From contig NW_026570278.1 in the NCBI RefSeq assembly GCF_019649055.1, forward strand, positions 248,001 to 312,000: DNA of 64,000 nucleotides, in the 5' to 3' direction. Origin of the DNA: Paramacrobiotus metropolitanus. Lineage: Eukaryota; Tardigrada; Eutardigrada; Parachela; Macrobiotidae. Below, piece by piece: positions 11,661-24,200 of the stretch. Both the position numbers and the translations under genes were made by a program. Under the pieces are notes generated by a model that saw only the letters and a program-made list of their open reading frames with translations, had not been told where the DNA came from and did no database searches. The stretch's first letter is position 1. Each line of letters opens with the position of its first letter.

Positions 11661-12979
11661 TGGCGGATTTTAACAAACAAATTAGCGGCTTATAACTATA
11701 TAGCTACATTTTCTTGTAATCCTTTTTTAGTTTTAACGGAATTTTTTATGTACTCTAGTTGAAAAATTCAGATCATGACTCATACTACCAGATATTGCAA
11801 TTTTTTTGTTAATTCAAATTATTTGAGCAAGTTGGGGTGTTAATACCGTACCGCCAAGTCGTAGCTACAAGTTACCGCTAAACAATGATAAAATCTATTC
11901 TACTGTTGGCCTTTCTAATTCGAAATGAGAAAAAAATGGTTGAAATTATTTATGGAACGCTGTGGTCATGAAATGTTATGGTTATGAAAAGTTGCGGACA
12001 TGAAATGTTACGGTTATGAAAAGTTGCGGTCATGAAATGTTATAGTTGTGAAACGTTGCGGTCATGAAACGTTACGGTCATGAAATGTACGTTGTGAAAC
12101 GTTACGTTGTGAAATGTCGAGTTATGAAATGTCGTGTAACGTTCTAAACTTATACCTCACGTGCAAAGCTTCCAAGCAGTTGCAATCGTTTGATTTTTCT
12201 CTTTATACGCGCGATTATTTTTAGCGCTTTCACTACATGCGCCGGCATCGTGGCGTTTCAGAGCAAAAATTACCGGTAAACGCATACTACTGGATCTGAG
12301 TGTCGAATAGCGGGCGGCCTGGCATAGAACAGGTTGATAAAGACACCGGCCTTTATCGACTTATCTAGTACATCGCCACTAGCGAATTCGGAGTTGTACT
12401 GCGAATTCCGTCAGGCATGAAAAATCTCAAAGCGCGATCGATCGCAGCAGCTTGCCATATGCGCGTTGACGGTCCCAGGAGGTCTAATTCCGGCGTTCAA
12501 AGGCCAGGAACTGACTATCAAAACAATCGGGGATATAAAATCAGGTAGGCTCAACTTGATTTTTGATTGAGCGTACCTGATTTTTTTTCCGATAGTTTGC
12601 TGGCCACCCATCTGACAGTGCTTCCAACAAAGTTACACTCCTCACTTATTAGCGCTTCGCAAAATTTAAGTTTTTTTTTAAAATTTTAAGAGATTTTAAG
12701 AAATAGCCGCAAAGTATACGGCGGGGAGATTTCGTTGTCATCTACAATATTTATAATTGTGAGACATATTATGGCGTTGCACATGAAGGGCGGGATATTT
12801 TGTCCTTAACGACCGTTGTCCGCTGTCCTTAACGACCGCCGCTACGTGGCTGTCTTTACGCGGCAGCAGGTTTAGTTGCTTTGTTGCCGAGCTACGATTC
12901 ACGAATAAAGCGGTACTATTCCCACATATACAACAGTAGTACACGAGCGAACAGATTCCAATGTCAGCTCCTCTGCGTA
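11661..12979. other. Intergenic with a minisatellite, no gene recognised
   Basis: Apart from the GTCATGAAA-type tandem repeat at 11957-12140, the stretch holds only short, unsupported open frames. Confidence 0.4.
11957..12140. repeat. Imperfect minisatellite, 16-18 bp unit
   Basis: About ten tandem copies of a unit like GGTCATGAAACGTTAC, with drift between copies (GGTTATGAAAAGTTGC and similar). Confidence 0.8.
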
Positions 12980-13295
12980 ATTTTCAAATAACGTTTTTAA
13001 GTACGAGGACCGAGCTAGTGTCATTGGTAGCGCGTTGACATTTGCGAGACACTTTGAACACTGTACGAACGCACGATTACCTTAGCAGTCAAACGGGGAA
13101 GGTTGCCCATCACGATTAGCTTAGACGCCAACCGTGGATGGGTGCGCTAACTGACACTGCCTAATTCAAACATGGATTGGCAACCTTACGTGGTTGACTG
13201 TTAAATCAGTCTGTGCGTTCGCCCAGTGTTCAAAGAGTTTCGCACATGTAATTGCGCTATCGAAGATACTAGCTCCGTCCTCGTATAAATTTTTT
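12979..13295. mobile_element. Foldback element, about 130-bp diverged inverted repeats
   Basis: The left arm (about 12990-13110, including ACGAGGACCGAGCTAGT and CTTTGAACACTG) matches the reverse complement of about 13180-13290 (ACGAGGACGGAGCTAGT and CTTTGAACACTG on the minus strand). The central loop is short and there is no ORF. This is a MITE-like palindrome, diverged and therefore old. Confidence 0.65.
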
Positions 13296-15790
13296 CAATA
13301 CCACCAATGTTACACTTTTGTAAAATTTTGTTTATGGTTTTTGTCTCAATATGTATTCAAACACACGGCACAATGCATGGTGTGCCTCTGTCAGAAATTG
13401 GGGGGAATAGAACTGTCTGCTTATTTGTCCGTTATACAGACGAAACAACTGCCAATCAGCGCCTTCTATAGCCGCCCCAGTAACATTAGTTTTATTTACG
13501 TATTTTCGCATAGCTATGTCTGTTCCAGGCTTGTCTTTGGGCATGATCACTGATCTCTTGCGTATTTTCTTTATACTCACCCGGTACATGTATCGTCACA
13601 TCCGTGTTAACTCGTCAAACAACTTATACCACAATCATTATATTATTATTTATGCGTCGGCTAAAACTTGCAGTATACCAGTATTTATGTGAGTCGAATA
13701 GCCCTCATATCTGTCGTCTCTCGGTATATAAATGAATCGTATAATTATTTTAAGCATGCTTCCACTTTGTCTACGGCGGCTGTTCCGCCGGAAAATATAA
13801 GCATTGTACGGCGAAGCCAAAGGCTATTATTGTACTGTTTACTGCGGCCCGCATCAACAAGCTGAAATACGCGTTGCACAGCTGTATACCTATTGCTTGT
13901 GTAAGATGTGTATCGGCATACGCTGTTGATTCAGGGCTTTCGACAACTTCCAGCATGCATTCTGGCGAATTCCGGGTGACGAGTGCCATTTGAATACTGT
14001 CAAGCTCCTTCGAGTGGTTATACAAGATATACTACATTCCTTGAGTGACCAGTCCTAGAAGGTTGAAGATGTTTTTAGGATTGTTTATCAGCGGCCATTA
14101 TGTTTCTCGTACCGACGACGCATCCGGTTCGGTTATGTAAGCACCGAGCGTTTCTCGAAGCCGCGCGGCTACAGTTGTAAAACAATATTGGCTACTATTA
14201 ATGCATTCTCGTTGCTCGAGCTGTGCCAATCCGAAGTCGACTGTCAACAGCCGACTTTCGATTGGCCAAGTTCGCGCAAATATATAGATGGAACGCCCGT
14301 TCCTCACTGACGCACAATCGGCCCGCGCTGAAGCGCTGAGTCTGAGTCTGACCCCTAAAAGGCTGAGTCTGACTACTGAAAGTCTGAGTCTGAGCACTAA
14401 AGGGCTGAGTCTGACTATTAAGAGGCTGAGAGTGTTAAAGTAATATCTCGATGACTTTAACTCAGCAACATTATCAGCCTATCTTTAATGATTATACTAG
14501 CCTACTCTGCCAAAGTAGTAAGTACTATTAGAATTTCAGTTCTGCACGACATAGACATAACAAAACCACCGACTCGCCTTCGTAGCTGATCAGCTGGAAG
14601 TTAATCCGAAATAACTAGGTAAAGACTGCAATGAACAGTCTAAGTTTCAGAAGTTGCCACAAAATCGTAATGAAGTTACCGTCACTCAAAAATTACCCAG
14701 ATGCAATTTATTATAATTTATGACCATCGGCATTCCAGATAAAGTATACTTATATGGTATCGGCATATGCCTGTCTAGCCATCATTGCTATGCAAAGTGC
14801 GAACCTGTGATCAATAATAGAATAATGATGGTTGGTACTAAATTTTAGTACTCGGGGGAGAGCGCAGCGAATGAATCATCTCATGCGGCTGGGCTTATCA
14901 GCAAACCGCTTTCTGCCGCCGTTCCAAAACAGTTGTTTTGGTGTATTAGTGGGCCAAAACAAGTAAATGGCGCCAAAATTCCTCAGCCGTAAGAAAGCAC
15001 ATTAAGCGAGGCAGTTGAAAATGCCGAAAAAATGCAGAATAAACGGCAGCACACGTAAATACGTTTAATCGGTAAGCTATTATGAATATCAAAAAAAGAT
15101 AAGAGGTAGACTCGCGCATTAGTCAACGTGGTAATTTTAGTACAATGGTTCCTGTCGTTTTCTCGTTTCTCGGACTCAGACTCAGCGCTTCAGCGCGGGC
15201 CCGCACAATCTGGAAAGCTACCCGTACACTCTCGTGAACTATAACTATGGAAAACTGTTGTTATGTATACATGAATGGAGGTAAGGTGACGTAAACTTGA
15301 AGTTAGCTTTTCTTTACGAATGCATTTTAACAGCAGGTTAGAAGATGGATATTTTATATATCATACAGAATACTTTAAGTATAGCAATACGTAGCTTCCA
15401 GTACCGCTGTTAGCTTCGCAGCTACTCGTATTAATGGAAATGCAAAAGTCCCATCTAGAAATTTTTAAAGTACTATTAAATTTTGTCTCAAAAACATCCG
15501 GCTGGTGCTAGAAGGGACTAGGACACTTTTGTGAAGGATTAGCCGCAGAATATTTTATTATAATAAAACATTTACTTACTGTAAAGTGCAAGTGCATTTT
15601 TTACAATGCAGGACCACAACATGTGATATCGACCAGTTGGTCCGTGGTTCAAGTAAATATTTATTAATAAAATTCAACAAAAACGCAACTGCGCAACCGG
15701 AACACATCCGATACCCGTAAACAACGGTCACTGAAAAAAGAGAACATAGCAGCTGTTATTTGCGCATAAGCGTTCAAGCGACGCATCCAT
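13296..15790. other. Intergenic, repeat-rich, no gene recognised
   Basis: Contains a 21-bp minisatellite at about 14332-14428. A short inverted pair (14320-14352 against 15171-15200) shares the GCGCTGAAGCGCTGAGTCTGAG motif, and a TATA-like AATATATAG lies near 14278 before it. The pair may mark the ends of a degraded element. No domain is recognisable in the open frames. Confidence 0.4.
14332..14428. repeat. 21-bp minisatellite, about four copies
   Basis: Unit GGCTGAGTCTGACTACTAAAA with substitutions between copies. Confidence 0.75.
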
Positions 15791-15828
15791 ATTCTGAATT
15801 TATTCGGTTTTTGCAGTACAAGCAGCGT

Positions 15829-17446
15829 CTAGCGATCCCGCCGCAGCATGTCGCGACAGGCGGTACGGACATCCCGCAGTGACACCGCAAACAGCAGCGG
15901 ATCAATCACCGTCTGGCACAGCTTCATGATCTTGCCCACCTGGTAGAACATCGGCGTGCCGACGTAACTATACAGCGTGAAGTAGACAATCATCGGCGTC
16001 CAGCAGACCACCATGCTGCCAATTAGCAATGTCAGGATCCAGAAGGAACTGGAGCGGCGCCGGTTGACGGTGACGCGCTGGCTGTCCGATTTTGTGGAGG
16101 TCGGGCCGGATTCTGGGTCGGTGCGCACTTGATGCAGACGTTTCCAGCGCTGGTACGCAAAGTACGGGTAACAGGCGACCATGATAATTAGGGGAAGGAC
16201 GTAGAACAGGTGTGTCGTTAACGCTTTCCATGGCGTTTGTGGGGATGGAGAATTGTTCATCGCGCAGCCGAGATTATTACTGGGCGTGCGGTAGACTAGT
16301 CCATCGACAATTATACCTAATAAAATATTAAAATTTGGAAAAATTGTGTACGACTATTTGTACGTACGGTGGATACATCATTACGCATTGGATATAAACC
16401 TTTGTAGAGTAACTGCCAAAAGCGTTCCACCTGGTTTGTAATAGGTAAAAAAAGGGGCATAGAAAACATGAGAGAAAAAATCTCTTGGGTGGTGCCGTTA
16501 ATGGCGGCGGAGTCCAGTGCAATAAAAGTTGGTGCCGAAAATACCGCCTCTGACAACGTTCTCTCTCCATCAGAGAGCGATCAGTAAACCAACGGAGCAA
16601 AGTTTAAATGGCAATACCAGCGCACGCGCGGTTTTGAGATAAATATACGACTAAATACGATACGACTTGGTTTCTCCCAGTCGTCACAAAAAAACCGTAA
16701 TTTTTGCTCTGCATGTCAACGCTTGGTATATTAGCAGAATCACTCCGCTACGTTTTGAGCTGTAAATATATATACCTTTGTGGCGAATTATACGTACTGC
16801 CGTACGGAACGAAAAGTTCGGTAAGTTGTACTCATGTTCCATCTATCTGTCTGTATGCAGACAAACGTACTATCCCTTCATGCTCCTAGACCTTTTATTG
16901 CTTGATCCAGGTCTTACCGTAAATTTTTCCTGTATATTGTATAACTGCTGTTGAAAGAAAATATTTAGATGAATTTGAAGAAATTATTTTACCTGGTAGG
17001 TAAAAAACGTGACACAGCGCATACAATCCCAACGACTGTCCAACGGCCATCCGATGCGAATGCACCCGGCGATAGGACATAGGCCGCGACACGGCCCATA
17101 AACGATTGATCGTGATGGCCAGATGGCACAACGGCAGCACCGGCGGGAACGTATAAGTCACGTACAGATACACGATGCAAAAAGCCTGCGTGTGTCCCGA
17201 GGGAGTGACGTACAGGTAAAGGTCAAGCGGGCTTTGAAGTACCGTATAAATCAAGTTGGCCATAAACAGGTTCATCACCAGTACGCCGAAAGGTGTGCGC
17301 AATTTGCGGGTGCTGATGTACACCGTAACCAGAGCGGCGTTGTTGATAAAGGTTAAAATGGAGGTGACCAGCGTGACAATCGGCAGCGTCGTCCATTGTG
17401 TCGCGACAATAACGGATGTCAAGTTAGTCGCGTTTTGACTGGACAT
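15829..17446 (-). CDS. Rhodopsin-family G-protein-coupled receptor
   Basis: Two exons on the minus strand, 17446-16993 and 16316-15829, join in phase (G split GGT codon; donor GTAAAA, acceptor TTATTAG). Exon 1 has a short extracellular N-terminus with NAT and NLT glycosylation sites, then TM1-TM4. The TM3 end reads INRLWAVSRP, occupying the DRY position without a canonical DRY. Exon 2 starts in extracellular loop 2 and has TM5 (FYVLPLIIMVACYP), a long basic loop 3, TM6 with the family CWTP motif (VVCWTPMIVYF), TM7 ending DPLLFAVS (variant of NPxxY) and a short tail ending LRRDR. An AATAAA lies just downstream on the minus strand (about 15797). The ligand cannot be inferred; the missing DRY Asp suggests an orphan or lineage-specific receptor. 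Confidence 0.85.
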
Positions 17447-19940
17447 TTGAAAAAAATAGTCTTGCTAGAAAAATTTATTTAGCTCGCAATACGCACTGTA
17501 ACAAAAACTGCGGAATCGTTCATTGATTTACGGAAAATGTTCTAATGCATTCTCATGCTTTTCCATGGTGTCTTGTCCCAAAGGATGATTACTTTGGTAT
17601 AAGCAGCAGCACGTCGTTGATGCTATCACAAGCATGGAGCTTATGAATCTGTATAACGTCTAGCGTGCATAATCGCAAATGTCAGCCTAGTAACGAAGAA
17701 GAGTGGCGATATGGATTTATTTATATGGTAAGCGGTTCGGCGAAACAGCAACACCCGCATCTGTAATGGATTACCGGCGTCTTTGTCAAATTCCATTAAT
17801 CACGATCAATGGAAGGAGCGGTTGCACAACGCACCTACTCGTTTCGCTATTGTTGAATAAGAAACCCTATCGGCAAAAAGTGAACCTCACCAAGGGAGGG
17901 CGCTGAAATTCCACAAATCTTGGTTGTTAATCCAGATTCCATTTAACGTGCTGGCTTACTGCTTGTGCGTTTGCAGCACATGGGCGTTTATGTATTTTCG
18001 TTTTGATGTACGAGTATTAATTTTTATGCCGTCATTAATAAGCCCTTAATTAGAGCATAAATAATTAAATGTACATATTATTTTTATGAAAATTAAACAG
18101 AAAAACAGTTGTATTAATTAATCTAAAATAAATAAACATCAAAGAAAATAGACAACCCTAATTTAAACGACCATATTAATTTTTCAAGTGGTTTTTGTAT
18201 TTTTCGTATTTTCATGGCTGTGCCGATATAGACATGCGCGAAAGACTAACGTTATATGCACTGTAAATTATACGAGTCAGGCAAAAAATAATAAATTGAT
18301 AAATTATTAGAAACCGTTAGACATTTTAGAGTCAAAAGGCATTTTATTGAGAATAAACGGAGGGATGGTTTTCAATTTCTGCATAACGGCAATCGCAAGC
18401 AACCCAGACTCCAGATATCGTTTTGTCTTTCACGACAGTCTGCTCAAGCCGACGTTACAGGTGACATATACATATTGCGTTCCACGCAGCTGCGAGATGT
18501 CTCCGGAATTAGTGATACTTTCCTGCAAGTGATCCAAATAGTCCAAATCAGGACCAAATCGCCGATTATCAGGGTTTCTCCATCCCGTTCAGAAGTTTCA
18601 CAAAATTGTTGCCGGGTTTCAGTTTAGTTTTAAATGTGTATCATTTCAACAAGACGACAGAAATCTTGTCCCGCAGTTATTTCTCTACAGCAACGTGCAC
18701 TGCACGCTGTTGTAAAGAAATTACTACGGGGTTGCTTTATATAGTGCAGTAACTTCTTTGTATAAGAATTTCCTTCTTCTGATCCAGCTTCTAAAGGAGT
18801 ATGTTGTAATCTGAAATCAGCCGTAATAAGCTCCAGGATAAGGAAATTACGAGTATATTGCGCAAACTGCAGCGATCGTAGAATTTATATACGAGTACTG
18901 ATCGTCTCAATTTCGCGTTGTAGGATTTATTAGATTGTACGTTGTAGGATTTATTTCTGACTGTCCAATAAGTGTACAGTCAGAAACACTCACTTCGTAA
19001 GCATTTTGCAGTGGCGAGCGTCGAGTGATAAGATAACAGGTAAGAGCTTTATGAAATTGTTAGCAATACATAATAAGTGGTTCAACAAGAATTCAGTGTA
19101 TCATAAAGTCTCAGCTGCATTGCAAAATTGAGAATTTATCATATAGAGCGTAATTAGTATCATACAAAAGCCTACCGTACAAAGCAGACCACAACTAGCA
19201 GGAGCTTTGGTTGTGAAATGCGATTAATCTCACGCTTCTTATTTAGCATTGGAACATCTACTTATCATGAATATTGTGGAAATGCGTTGGTTAATCGCCG
19301 TACAAATACGTTACAAATATGCCCGCTGATAAGAGCCTGTCACAAACGTATTTTCTCAACACTGAGTAAACAGCCGTTCTCGCTTGCAGCTGATAACATC
19401 CTTTGCTAAACAAAGTTACTCATACAATAATGTCCCTTATTCGGCAATAGCCAATATTTAAAATGATTAAAATTTAAACACCGAAAAATCAAACAAAACC
19501 GTTATTTGTGATCTTGGGATGCGTGTCCCGTGTCCTAACAAAACTGCCGAAATTTCATTAACTACCGCTGAACTTATGCCTTAGCAACAACCATGTTGCC
19601 TGTTCCAAGGGTGTGGCCTGATTTTGTGGGCGGTGCCCGTGATGCCAACCTGGAAATAATAAGCGATTTCATCGAATCCCTTTAGCCCGGCAAAACACTC
19701 GAAGCGCCCAGCGAATGAATTATTAATATGGTCCAAACCCAGCATTGATATTATTTATTTTCAGTGCACCAAACGTCAAGCAGTGAGAAAGCATGGCAGC
19801 TTGCTTAGCATGCCGAGTAAAACACTCGAGAATAATCGCCGACATCGCAAAGTATATCCAGACACGCAGCGAGCACGTTGGCATAATTCCCTTTCGGAAA
19901 AGTAGAATTATAATTTCTCAACTGAAAGTCCAAGCGCTGT
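17447..19940. other. Intergenic, AT-rich, no gene recognised
   Basis: I see no supported exon. 18347-18532 gives a short open frame without splice or domain support. A small hairpin (TTCTGACTGT / ACAGTCAGAA) lies at about 18955-18985. Confidence 0.4.
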
Positions 19941-19953
19941 TGTAAAGTTGCTA

Positions 19954-19962
19954 CATATAAAT
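19954..19962 (+). promoter_or_regulatory. TATA box of the Trp/Thr-rich secreted protein gene
   Basis: CATATAAAT lies about 59 bp before the first ATG at 20013, leaving room for a start site near 19985. Confidence 0.6.
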
Positions 19963-20012
19963 CGAAGTCGACAACTTCTATACAGAAACGGAAAACTATT
20001 TATCGCTCACAA

Positions 20013-21653
20013 GTGAATGCCACATTAAACATGGCCGCAATGTATAGCACAGTATTAACACTCCTCCTCGTGACCTTTGCGTCCGTGGCAACGGCGCGCC
20101 CTACATTCTGGGATGCCTTCACGGTGTCCGAGCATCCCGTAACGATGACCAGCCCACACCCGGGACCCGGAAATTATCCCGCCCGGACCACGGATTCCTG
20201 GGGAACCTACCCGCCATGGACCACTGATTATCCTAATTACTGGACGACGGGGAATTATTACGACTGGACTACAGCACGTCCTGACCAGTGGACAACCGGG
20301 AATGACTGGAGCACACCACGTCCCGGAGCCTGGAATACGGGAGGTTATAACTGGGGGACGGACAGTCCTGGAAGCTGGAACACGGGGGGTTATGAGTGGA
20401 CAACGCCCCGTCCGGAAGGATGGGCGACGGGCGGTTATCCCTGGGCTACGGGACAATACAGCTGGACGACTCCCCGACCGCACGGTGGTTGGACCACGGA
20501 TAGCTGGAATACCGCGTATCCGTGGTGGACCACCAACGGCTACCAGTGGACAACGGATAGCTATCAATGGGGAACAAATGGCTATCAATGGACAACGCCA
20601 GGATATCAATGGAGCACCCGCCCTTGGTGGTTGAATGACTGGACAACGCCGTCCTGGAACGATTGGACAACCAGCCGCCCTGGAAACTATTCAGCGGGAG
20701 CGAACTTTTGGACGACGGCCCAACCGTTCTGGGCTACTGGAACCAATCTTCCCTGGACCAGTTCCCGCCCGGGAAACGCGACCGCCGGCTATGCCCAATG
20801 GTCAACCGGGACATACCCACCGTGGACAACTGGTCGACCTGGGTACATGACCTCCGGGTTTCCCAGTTGGACCACGAACCAGCCATTCAGCCAAACAGGA
20901 TCATTTTTCCAGGCGACCAGTCCTCGCCCGGGCACCGGGTCATCCTGGACACCAGGGTGGGCCACCGGGGCTCCGGCGTGGACAAATGGACCATTTACTA
21001 CCGGTGGCTGGTCCACGGCGGCGCCTTGGACAAACTTCCGTCCCGGTAGCGCTTTCTCAGGAACACCGGCGCAACCATCTGCGGTCACTTTCCCGCCTGG
21101 AACCACTCCCCGACCTAGCAGCCCCCCACCGGTGATAGTGTTCGGTCCAACTTCCAAACCGGGTTCCGGCTCGCCCAGCGCAACCACTGGGACCTCCCCA
21201 CCAGGAACCAGCATCCGTCCCGTTGGTTCCTCGATCACAGCGGGAACATCCACTGGTAGGCCACTTGGCTCTTCGGCTGCTCCAGGAAGCACATCCCGCC
21301 CGGCTAGTGGTCCGCCTGCTCCAGCGGCCTCAACCGGTACCAACCCCGGGACACCCTCTCGTCCAGCCACACCTCCAGCCCCTACCACCCGACCTCCCGC
21401 TCCATCGCCGGCGCCGAGCAGCACCGCCGGGCCAGGCAGCCCCCCGCCTACTTCGGGCCGCCCAAGCCCAACAAGCGGGCGCCCTGAACCGCCTACCACT
21501 AGACCTCCCATCGAAAAGCCCTCATCCGCTGCTCCCGCTAGTACGGGAACACCCCCGCGGCCGGCTGGCAGTACCGGCACCACCGGACGCCCGGGAAGCA
21601 GTGCCCAACCGACCACCACATCTCGACCTGCGCCTAGCACCCGAAAGGCATGA
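20013..21653 (+). CDS. Secreted Trp/Thr/Pro-rich repeat protein
   Basis: A 546-aa single-exon ORF. A signal peptide follows the internal Met at residue 10 (YSTVLTLLLVTFASVATA) with likely cleavage before RPTF. Residues of about 60-330 are built on a short degenerate repeat around WTT/WTTG, with recurring motifs such as TPRPxxW and GYxW, giving dozens of Trp. Residues from about 335 to the end are a Thr/Ser/Pro/Gly-rich tail with TSRP/PASP motifs, likely O-glycosylated. Cys is essentially absent. It has a TATA box upstream. The composition suggests a secreted structural, cuticular or adhesive protein, but no family is recognised. A decayed copy of its 3' end lies at 54.84-55.0 kb. Confidence 0.8.
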   Translation: MNATLNMAAMYSTVLTLLLVTFASVATARPTFWDAFTVSEHPVTMTSPHPGPGNYPARTTDSWGTYPPWTTDYPNYWTTGNYYDWTTARPDQWTTGNDWSTPRPGAWNTGGYNWGTDSPGSWNTGGYEWTTPRPEGWATGGYPWATGQYSWTTPRPHGGWTTDSWNTAYPWWTTNGYQWTTDSYQWGTNGYQWTTPGYQWSTRPWWLNDWTTPSWNDWTTSRPGNYSAGANFWTTAQPFWATGTNLPWTSSRPGNATAGYAQWSTGTYPPWTTGRPGYMTSGFPSWTTNQPFSQTGSFFQATSPRPGTGSSWTPGWATGAPAWTNGPFTTGGWSTAAPWTNFRPGSAFSGTPAQPSAVTFPPGTTPRPSSPPPVIVFGPTSKPGSGSPSATTGTSPPGTSIRPVGSSITAGTSTGRPLGSSAAPGSTSRPASGPPAPAASTGTNPGTPSRPATPPAPTTRPPAPSPAPSSTAGPGSPPPTSGRPSPTSGRPEPPTTRPPIEKPSSAAPASTGTPPRPAGSTGTTGRPGSSAQPTTTSRPAPSTRKA

Positions 21654-23090
21654 GACGGCTTTTCTGTTGTAATGATAGAATGTGATTTTTCTGAGTACAA
21701 GTCTGTAACTGCCGAAATCGTTCGGTCTTTTAGATAACTTTTTTTGATATTTTATTTAATAGTCTTTGGTTAATAAGCGTCGCACGTAATAGTGTGATTT
21801 TCTCATTCGCGGTGATCGTGTGGATTTCGGTAAAGCCGTCATTACTCGCATATTATTAATTCAGTGTGATTAAAATTCCAGAGGTTTTGAAATGCTTGAC
21901 AGAATCAATATGTATAAATGTACCCATTGACTACCTAGGTATGTTCAATTCTTGCCGATCTTGCAGTGAATGTTCATAAATGATAATATGTGCATAATAA
22001 TTTTTTGCTTGCTGTTGATTAATTAATAGCGACTTGATAAATCTACAGAGTGCCGACGCCGTCAATAGATACACGAGTACTGTACCGTCTGTACGTACTT
22101 CGTACTTTACCTGCGCGGGCTGTGTATACTAAGCCAAGAACATCTATCCATGTTTACCGGCATAATACGACATGCATCAATCGCCACCGTTTAAATTAAG
22201 TGTATATTCACCAGAGCGGTGGCAGTACTTGGACGCCGGTAATTACTCGTAGATAAGGACCAAACCGACCAATTATGCTGCGAAGCGCAATTTAAAAATG
22301 GCAGCGCATGTTGACTCAACTCCCCAAAACAATCACCAAATAAAACTGACAAACCGTGACTTCCGAAGAATATATTCCTGCGAATACTTCGCGCATACCA
22401 TTGCAAATTCAGCTTTACTTCGTAATATTTTTTACAGTGCGGTAATATTCCCATTCTTTTAAAATAACGATGTCAATTTAGTATTGCGAAACGTTCCGTG
22501 AAGTGTGAGCGCGCAAACACAGGGATGCCGCCCATTGGCGCTTCCATGATACTGGTTTTAGCTGAATTTCAGACTTAAAAGCTATCTGCCTTCACCGCGA
22601 ATACGATAGCCACTAAATAATTTTAGTATTCCTACTCTTTTCGGATTTATAAAAGCGATGACTGGTCTCTGTTATTGTTACGTGTATTTGGATTGAAAGA
22701 TCTTCAAAGAGTAATTTGTTGGCTCATGGAGAAAAACGAAAATTATGCTGAGACAAGATGTTCGATGCTCAGTAGATGCAGGAACGTTTCGCAATACCAA
22801 ACTTACATAGTTATTACAAAAGAACGGTAACACATAATCCATTGTAAAAATATTACGAAGTAGAGCTGGTTTTTCTCTTTACAATAGTATGCGTTAAGAA
22901 TCTGCAAGGATATATTCTCCCTAAATCTCCGGAAATCTTTGGTTGTAAGACAAGCAAATCGTCCACAAGTCTATTATGAAGCCGCCAGGCTCGCAATTCG
23001 ACACCGCAAAAAAAATACCGCAGCAGTCTGGCAAAGCGGCAGTGACAAAAAAACCCGGTTTGCTATTGTCGGAATAAATTTAAATTTTAA
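21654..23090. other. Intergenic part of a segmental duplication
   Basis: The stretch aligns in patches with 55.0-55.76 kb, for example ATTCAGTGTGAT near 21862 against 55190, and GCTGCGAAGCGCA near 22277 against 55558. It contains extra sequence absent from the other copy, including a MITE at 22481-22797. Confidence 0.6.
22481..22797. mobile_element. Short MITE, 17-bp terminal inverted repeats
   Basis: GTATTGCGAAACGTTCC at 22481-22497 is the exact reverse complement of 22781-22797. The inner left part (CGTTCCGTG...GCGCGC...ATGCCGCCCAT) resembles the terminal region of the element at 49.65 kb and its inverted copy near 51.05 kb, so they are relatives. No ORF and no clear target duplication. 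Confidence 0.6.
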
Positions 23091-23475
23091 TGTATTCCAG
23101 TATGGAAACCACATTATCGGCCTGGATACCCTGCCCATTCGCTCGGATCGCATCCGCCTGGATATCTCCGGCACAAAGTACGACAACCCTGCTGCTGTTC
23201 TCCATAATCCTCCGCACACGGCACACCCCCTCGGCGATCCTCTCCCACTGGCGCAATTCTATGTTTCCGCCGCGGCCTAGTATTACTTCCCCCGTGACCT
23301 CAAATGTTTCTCCCGGATAATCCAATATTACCGCACCAGGACTGCGCACCGGCCCGCTGGCCGGCTTCATCGCCGAATACCGGTCATTCAAGCTCGATAA
23401 ACCGGTGCTCCTCCCGATTGCCGCTCACGAAGGTTTCCAGCCCTGCGTACCCCTGCGGTTACCTATGCCTGCAGT
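23091..23475 (+). pseudogene. Kv channel T1-domain pseudogene
   Basis: Nucleotide match to the start of the intact Kv gene at 55,760 (ATGTATTCC...ATGGAAAC, GATCGCATCCGCCTGGATATCTC, ATTACTTCCC, GCTCACGAAGG). A 1-nt deletion soon after the start and further indels with an in-frame TAG (about 23278) destroy the frame. Homology stops at about 23475, just after the T1 domain; no transmembrane part is present. Confidence 0.8.
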
Positions 23476-24200
23476 TATGACAAGATGAATTAACCTGAAC
23501 TTTATTTAAAGTGTAAACGTTCAGTCGATAATGGAAAGCGATATTTGCATCTGATGGCAAACTGCGATCGAAATTAATGCAAAGCCAAAGCTATACATAG
23601 CCGCGGTCATGGACTGTAACCGTCCAAAACAGTACAGTGAGACACTGTACAGTGACACTGTACAGTGAGATTGTACAGTGACACTGTACAGTGAGATTAA
23701 AATTTAAAAGGCGGCAGTCTCTCGGTGTTCTCTGTATACTGTTTTTTTAGACAAACCCTGAGGTGGCCGTGTTGTCTATCAGCCCAACTTCCGCATGGTG
23801 TCCGCACATTCCAACCGGTGCAGTTCCGCGTCAGTGCAGAATCCGATGACTAACATCGCGCCCCAAGGCAGCAAGATCGCTTTGCCTGTTAATTTGCTTC
23901 TTTAGTGTAAAGTAAGTCTCGTGATAACTGCTAATTAACACCAGTGGCGGCATGGCTGCAAGGAAAATAACTGTCCAACGCGGATATTACCAAACGGTGA
24001 AACAAAACAGTGCCTGTGTCGGTGGATTGTATTTGTCTGCCGCTTTCTAAACCTGTTTGGCGATACCAAATACATAACACTCTCGCAAAACGTATCGTTT
24101 CATGTTAAATTATTGCGCATTTGTTAAAACGTTTCATTTGTGCGTTTTACCAAAAAAAGGCGAATAGCTATTCGAGTGATCAGTTTCCAGAGTTTATACC
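23476..24200. other. Intergenic with a palindromic tandem repeat
   Basis: The only structure seen is the CACTGTACAGTGA repeat at 23630-23699. It ends at the start codon of LRR gene B. Confidence 0.5.
23630..23699. repeat. Palindromic tandem repeat
   Basis: Four copies of a 16-18 bp unit, each containing the perfect palindrome ACTGTACAGT or a one-base variant. Confidence 0.75.

Noticed and set aside
13010-13060. tRNA-like stretch (AGCTAGTGTCATTGGTAGCGCG)
   Set aside because: No cloverleaf could be folded by eye; it is an arm of the foldback element.
16317-16600. Open frames between the two GPCR exons
   Set aside because: They lie in the intron; the exons join in phase without them.
18347-18532. 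61-aa open frame in the intergenic region
   Set aside because: No splice sites, promoter, domain or paralog supports it.
19570-19650. Possible minus-strand terminal exon (acceptor TTTCCAG, 22 codons, TAA)
   Set aside because: No upstream exon could be linked to it.
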